The notes under the pieces are model-generated. The model made no database searches, was not told the DNA's origin, and was given only the letters and a program-made list of their open reading frames with translations. A stretch of DNA of 64,000 nt from Lumbricus terrestris. Taxonomy: Eukaryota; Annelida; Clitellata; Crassiclitellata; Lumbricidae. The stretch covers positions 72,328,432 to 72,392,431 of the forward strand of contig OX457039.1 of the NCBI GenBank assembly GCA_949752735.1, given 5' to 3'. This document shows positions 61,746-64,000 of this stretch, piece after piece; position 1 is the stretch's first letter, and each line of letters begins with the position of its first letter. Both the position numbers and the translations under genes were made by a program.

Positions 61746-61984
61746 AGGCGCAGACTCACAAATTTGTTTCACGAACGCGAAACTTACGAATGACTAAGAA
61801 AGGTCATCAACTTTTTTGGCCGGGAAAATCGGTACTTTTCGCCGAGATTTCAGACAGATTACTTAAAAAGGTCATCAACTCTTTTGGGCCCGAAAAAAAA
61901 AATTTCGGCGCGCTCGTCAACAAATTTAGCCCCTCCAGAACAGAAACCAAACTCCGCTCATGTGCATATACATGCATAACTGCA

Positions 61985-62600
61985 TGCATGCAAGCACACA
62001 CACACACACACATACATTTATACATAGATATATATGCATACCTAACTACATACGTATACATACATATATACATACATACATACATACATACATACATACA
62101 TACATACATACATACATACATACATACATACATACATACATACATACATACATACTTATATACATATATACATTACATATATACGTACGTACATACATAC
62201 ATACATACATATATACATACATACATACATACATACATACATACATACATACATACATACATACATACATACATACATACATACATACATACATACATAC
62301 ATACATACATACTTATATACATATATACATTACATATATACGTACGTACATACATACATACATATTACATAAATACATACATACATAGGTATTTCATACA
62401 TAAATACATACATACATACATACATACATACTTATATACATATATACATTACATATATACGTACGTACATACATACATACATATTACATAAATACATACA
62501 TACATAGGTATTTCATACATAAATACATACATACATAGGTATTTCATACATAAATACATACATGCATGCATGCAAGCATACACGTACATAAATTCACACA
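61985..62600. repeat. 600 bp (CATA)n array with higher-order repeats
   Basis: Pure CATA runs are separated by a block ACTTATATACATATATACAT followed by TACATATATACGTACG, which recurs at about 62152, 62308 and 62428. A second block, AGGTATTTCATACATAAATA, recurs at about 62389, 62509 and 62537. Interval sizes near 156 and 120 bp indicate duplication of whole segments and not only slippage. Confidence 0.95.
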
Positions 62601-62603
62601 TAC

Positions 62604-62662
62604 ATGAGCGCCTCTGAGTAGTTTTTTCTTGAAGGAGCGCTATATAAATGTGCGAATGAATC
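62604..62662 (+). mobile_element. LINE/SINE tail fragment inside the CATA region
   Basis: GAGCGCCTCTGAGTAG...CTTGAAGGAGCGCTATATAAATG with a GAATGAATCA tail, the shared 3' end of LINE family A and SINE family 1, without any body. It is followed by further CATA units. Confidence 0.8.
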
Positions 62663-62779
62663 AGATGAATACATACATGCTTGCATACATACATGCATAC
62701 ATACAATAATACATACATACAATGTCATACATACATATAAAGATATATGCATACATAATTATATGCATACATAATTATA

Positions 62780-64000
62780 AACATACATGTTAAAACACAA
62801 ATAACCAAAGTACCAAACCCAACATCCAGGGGGTGGTAACCACCCCCTTGGTAATAGTCCATGTCGCAATAAAGCTTGGTAGCCTGAGGGTTAACACGGG
62901 ACAACAAGCGCTCTCCTAGTTCAGAGGAACAATGACTATACTGATGAGACAAGACCATACGTAACTTCGCCCTGGACAATAATTATAATACTGGTGACCA
63001 CTTTCTACATCCTATCTCCCTAAACAGTCTTGTCTATGCAGTATATCGCGTCTTCCCATCACAACGTCTCTCTCGGTCCATTTCCGTGTGCGGCTTAATA
63101 TACACGTATAATACACTGTCATGCACCACGAATTTACGGAGTAAGTTGACTTACCCGTTTCTGTGTTGGCAAAGAGCGACCAACACAGTGAAAATTCTAC
63201 TTCGTAAGATACGGTGTACGGTTACCCCGGACTTATGATAGTGAAGGTCTGCTCTCTTTAACTTCGCTATCTACACACAGACCTTCGTTCTTACCTACGA
63301 ACGAGTGTGCACAACCTCGCACTTCGGTCAGTTCTCAGAACTGTGTGTCGCGACAAGCATATGTTGATCGACCTGAGTACCCGAACTACCGACCCGGGTA
63401 TATCCAATCTACCGACCCGGATACCCGAACTACCAACCCGTACGCACACGTATCGGTCACTTTCTTGTCCTGCGTTAATAACCCTTTGTAACTGGGACGT
63501 TCGTACTCCTTACCAAGGGGTTTACCCGCTATGTTTCGCGAGATATGTATACCCTTACCTGGCGGCGGGCGGCGGGGGCGGGGGCGGGCGGGCGGGGGCG
63601 GGCGGTGGTGGTGGTGAAGGTGACCAGTCGATCATCGCTGACGACGACCATTTTGTACATAAAGGAGGTTCATAATAATAAACATGTAACAGGTAGAAGC
63701 GAAGCGGTCTGTGTAGGCTGCCAGCAGTCATGGTGTGAGGCACACGCAGGTGACGACGCTGCAGTGGAGGGCTAGGCCTAAGAGTGGGCGTGGCCTACTC
63801 CGTCACGCTTAATGGTCTATGGATCGGCAGATCTATTCAATCTGTCCATTGGGCGAAATTTGTTTCAGGTTCGGATGACTTGAAAGAGGAAATTGCGATT
63901 CTCTCCTCCTCGTATCCGTTTCATAACACGTGACAATATTATTGATGGGCGTCGTCTCTGCCAACTGACCACTTGACCACGAGGAGCGAGGCCTACAACT
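62780..64000. other. Right-edge sequence without a supported gene
   Basis: Contains short inverted repeats (TGTGTTGG...CCAACACA at 63158-63186; AAGGTCTG...CAGACCTT at 63243-63286), several ACCGACCCGGATACCCGAAC-type words (63380-63445), and a G-rich (GGGCGG)n tract at 63560-63605. These could be parts of a decayed element. No open frame here has a recognisable domain. Confidence 0.4.

Noticed and set aside
63307..63775. Open frames at the right edge
   Set aside because: They run through a (GGGCGG)n tract, have no domain, and overlap in several frames.

Overview
The window is animal nuclear DNA. Spliced genes with GT-AG introns, several non-LTR retrotransposon families (Jockey/CR1/L2-like and RTE-like), tRNA-derived SINEs, hAT and mariner-type DNA transposons, a Ty3/Gypsy-like LTR element and many mini- and microsatellites all point to a metazoan, most likely a marine invertebrate. 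The palindrome TAGGCCTA recurs often, which I loosely associate with echinoderm or hemichordate genomes; that placement is low-confidence inference. No bacterial features are present.

Two host genes can be read, arranged tail to tail. On the + strand, METTL17 (mitochondrial small-ribosomal-subunit assembly factor, Rsm22/METTL17 family) can be assembled completely from 15 exons between 9620 and 34139: every splice phase fits, and the result is 499 residues with a presequence-like N-terminus, the methyltransferase-fold motifs and the family's cysteine cluster. On the - strand, 42373 to about 36275 holds ten exons of a coiled-coil protein resembling the DUF4618 / C20orf96-like family; its last exon is not resolved.

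Almost everything else is repetitive. 1-9.6 kb: LINE fragments, hAT MITEs, TCGA-rich islands and a satellite built around TGACGTCA. 9.7-34 kb (METTL17 introns): a 2.7 kb minisatellite of 42/45 bp units, a 1.3 kb array of 88 bp units carrying two hairpins each, a foldback element, a mariner relic, four hAT elements with 8 bp target-site duplications, and LINE fragments. 34-44.6 kb: a LINE, the coiled-coil gene, a SINE and a perfect-TIR element. 44.6-52.6 kb: a three-level nest, in which a LINE is split by a TIR element carrying an 86 bp satellite, and that satellite is split by a young LTR retrotransposon. 52.7-64 kb: SINEs, very long CATA/ATC/CTG microsatellites, a LINE containing both another LINE and a SINE, and a second copy of the 32.6 kb hAT element with a LINE inside it.

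The most unusual object is the LTR element at 46461-51628. Its LTRs (832 bp each, 3 differences seen) contain the start of the gag reading frame. Its single open frame joins gag, zinc knuckle and aspartic protease directly to the integrase C-terminus, with reverse transcriptase, RNase H and the integrase core absent but the frame kept open.
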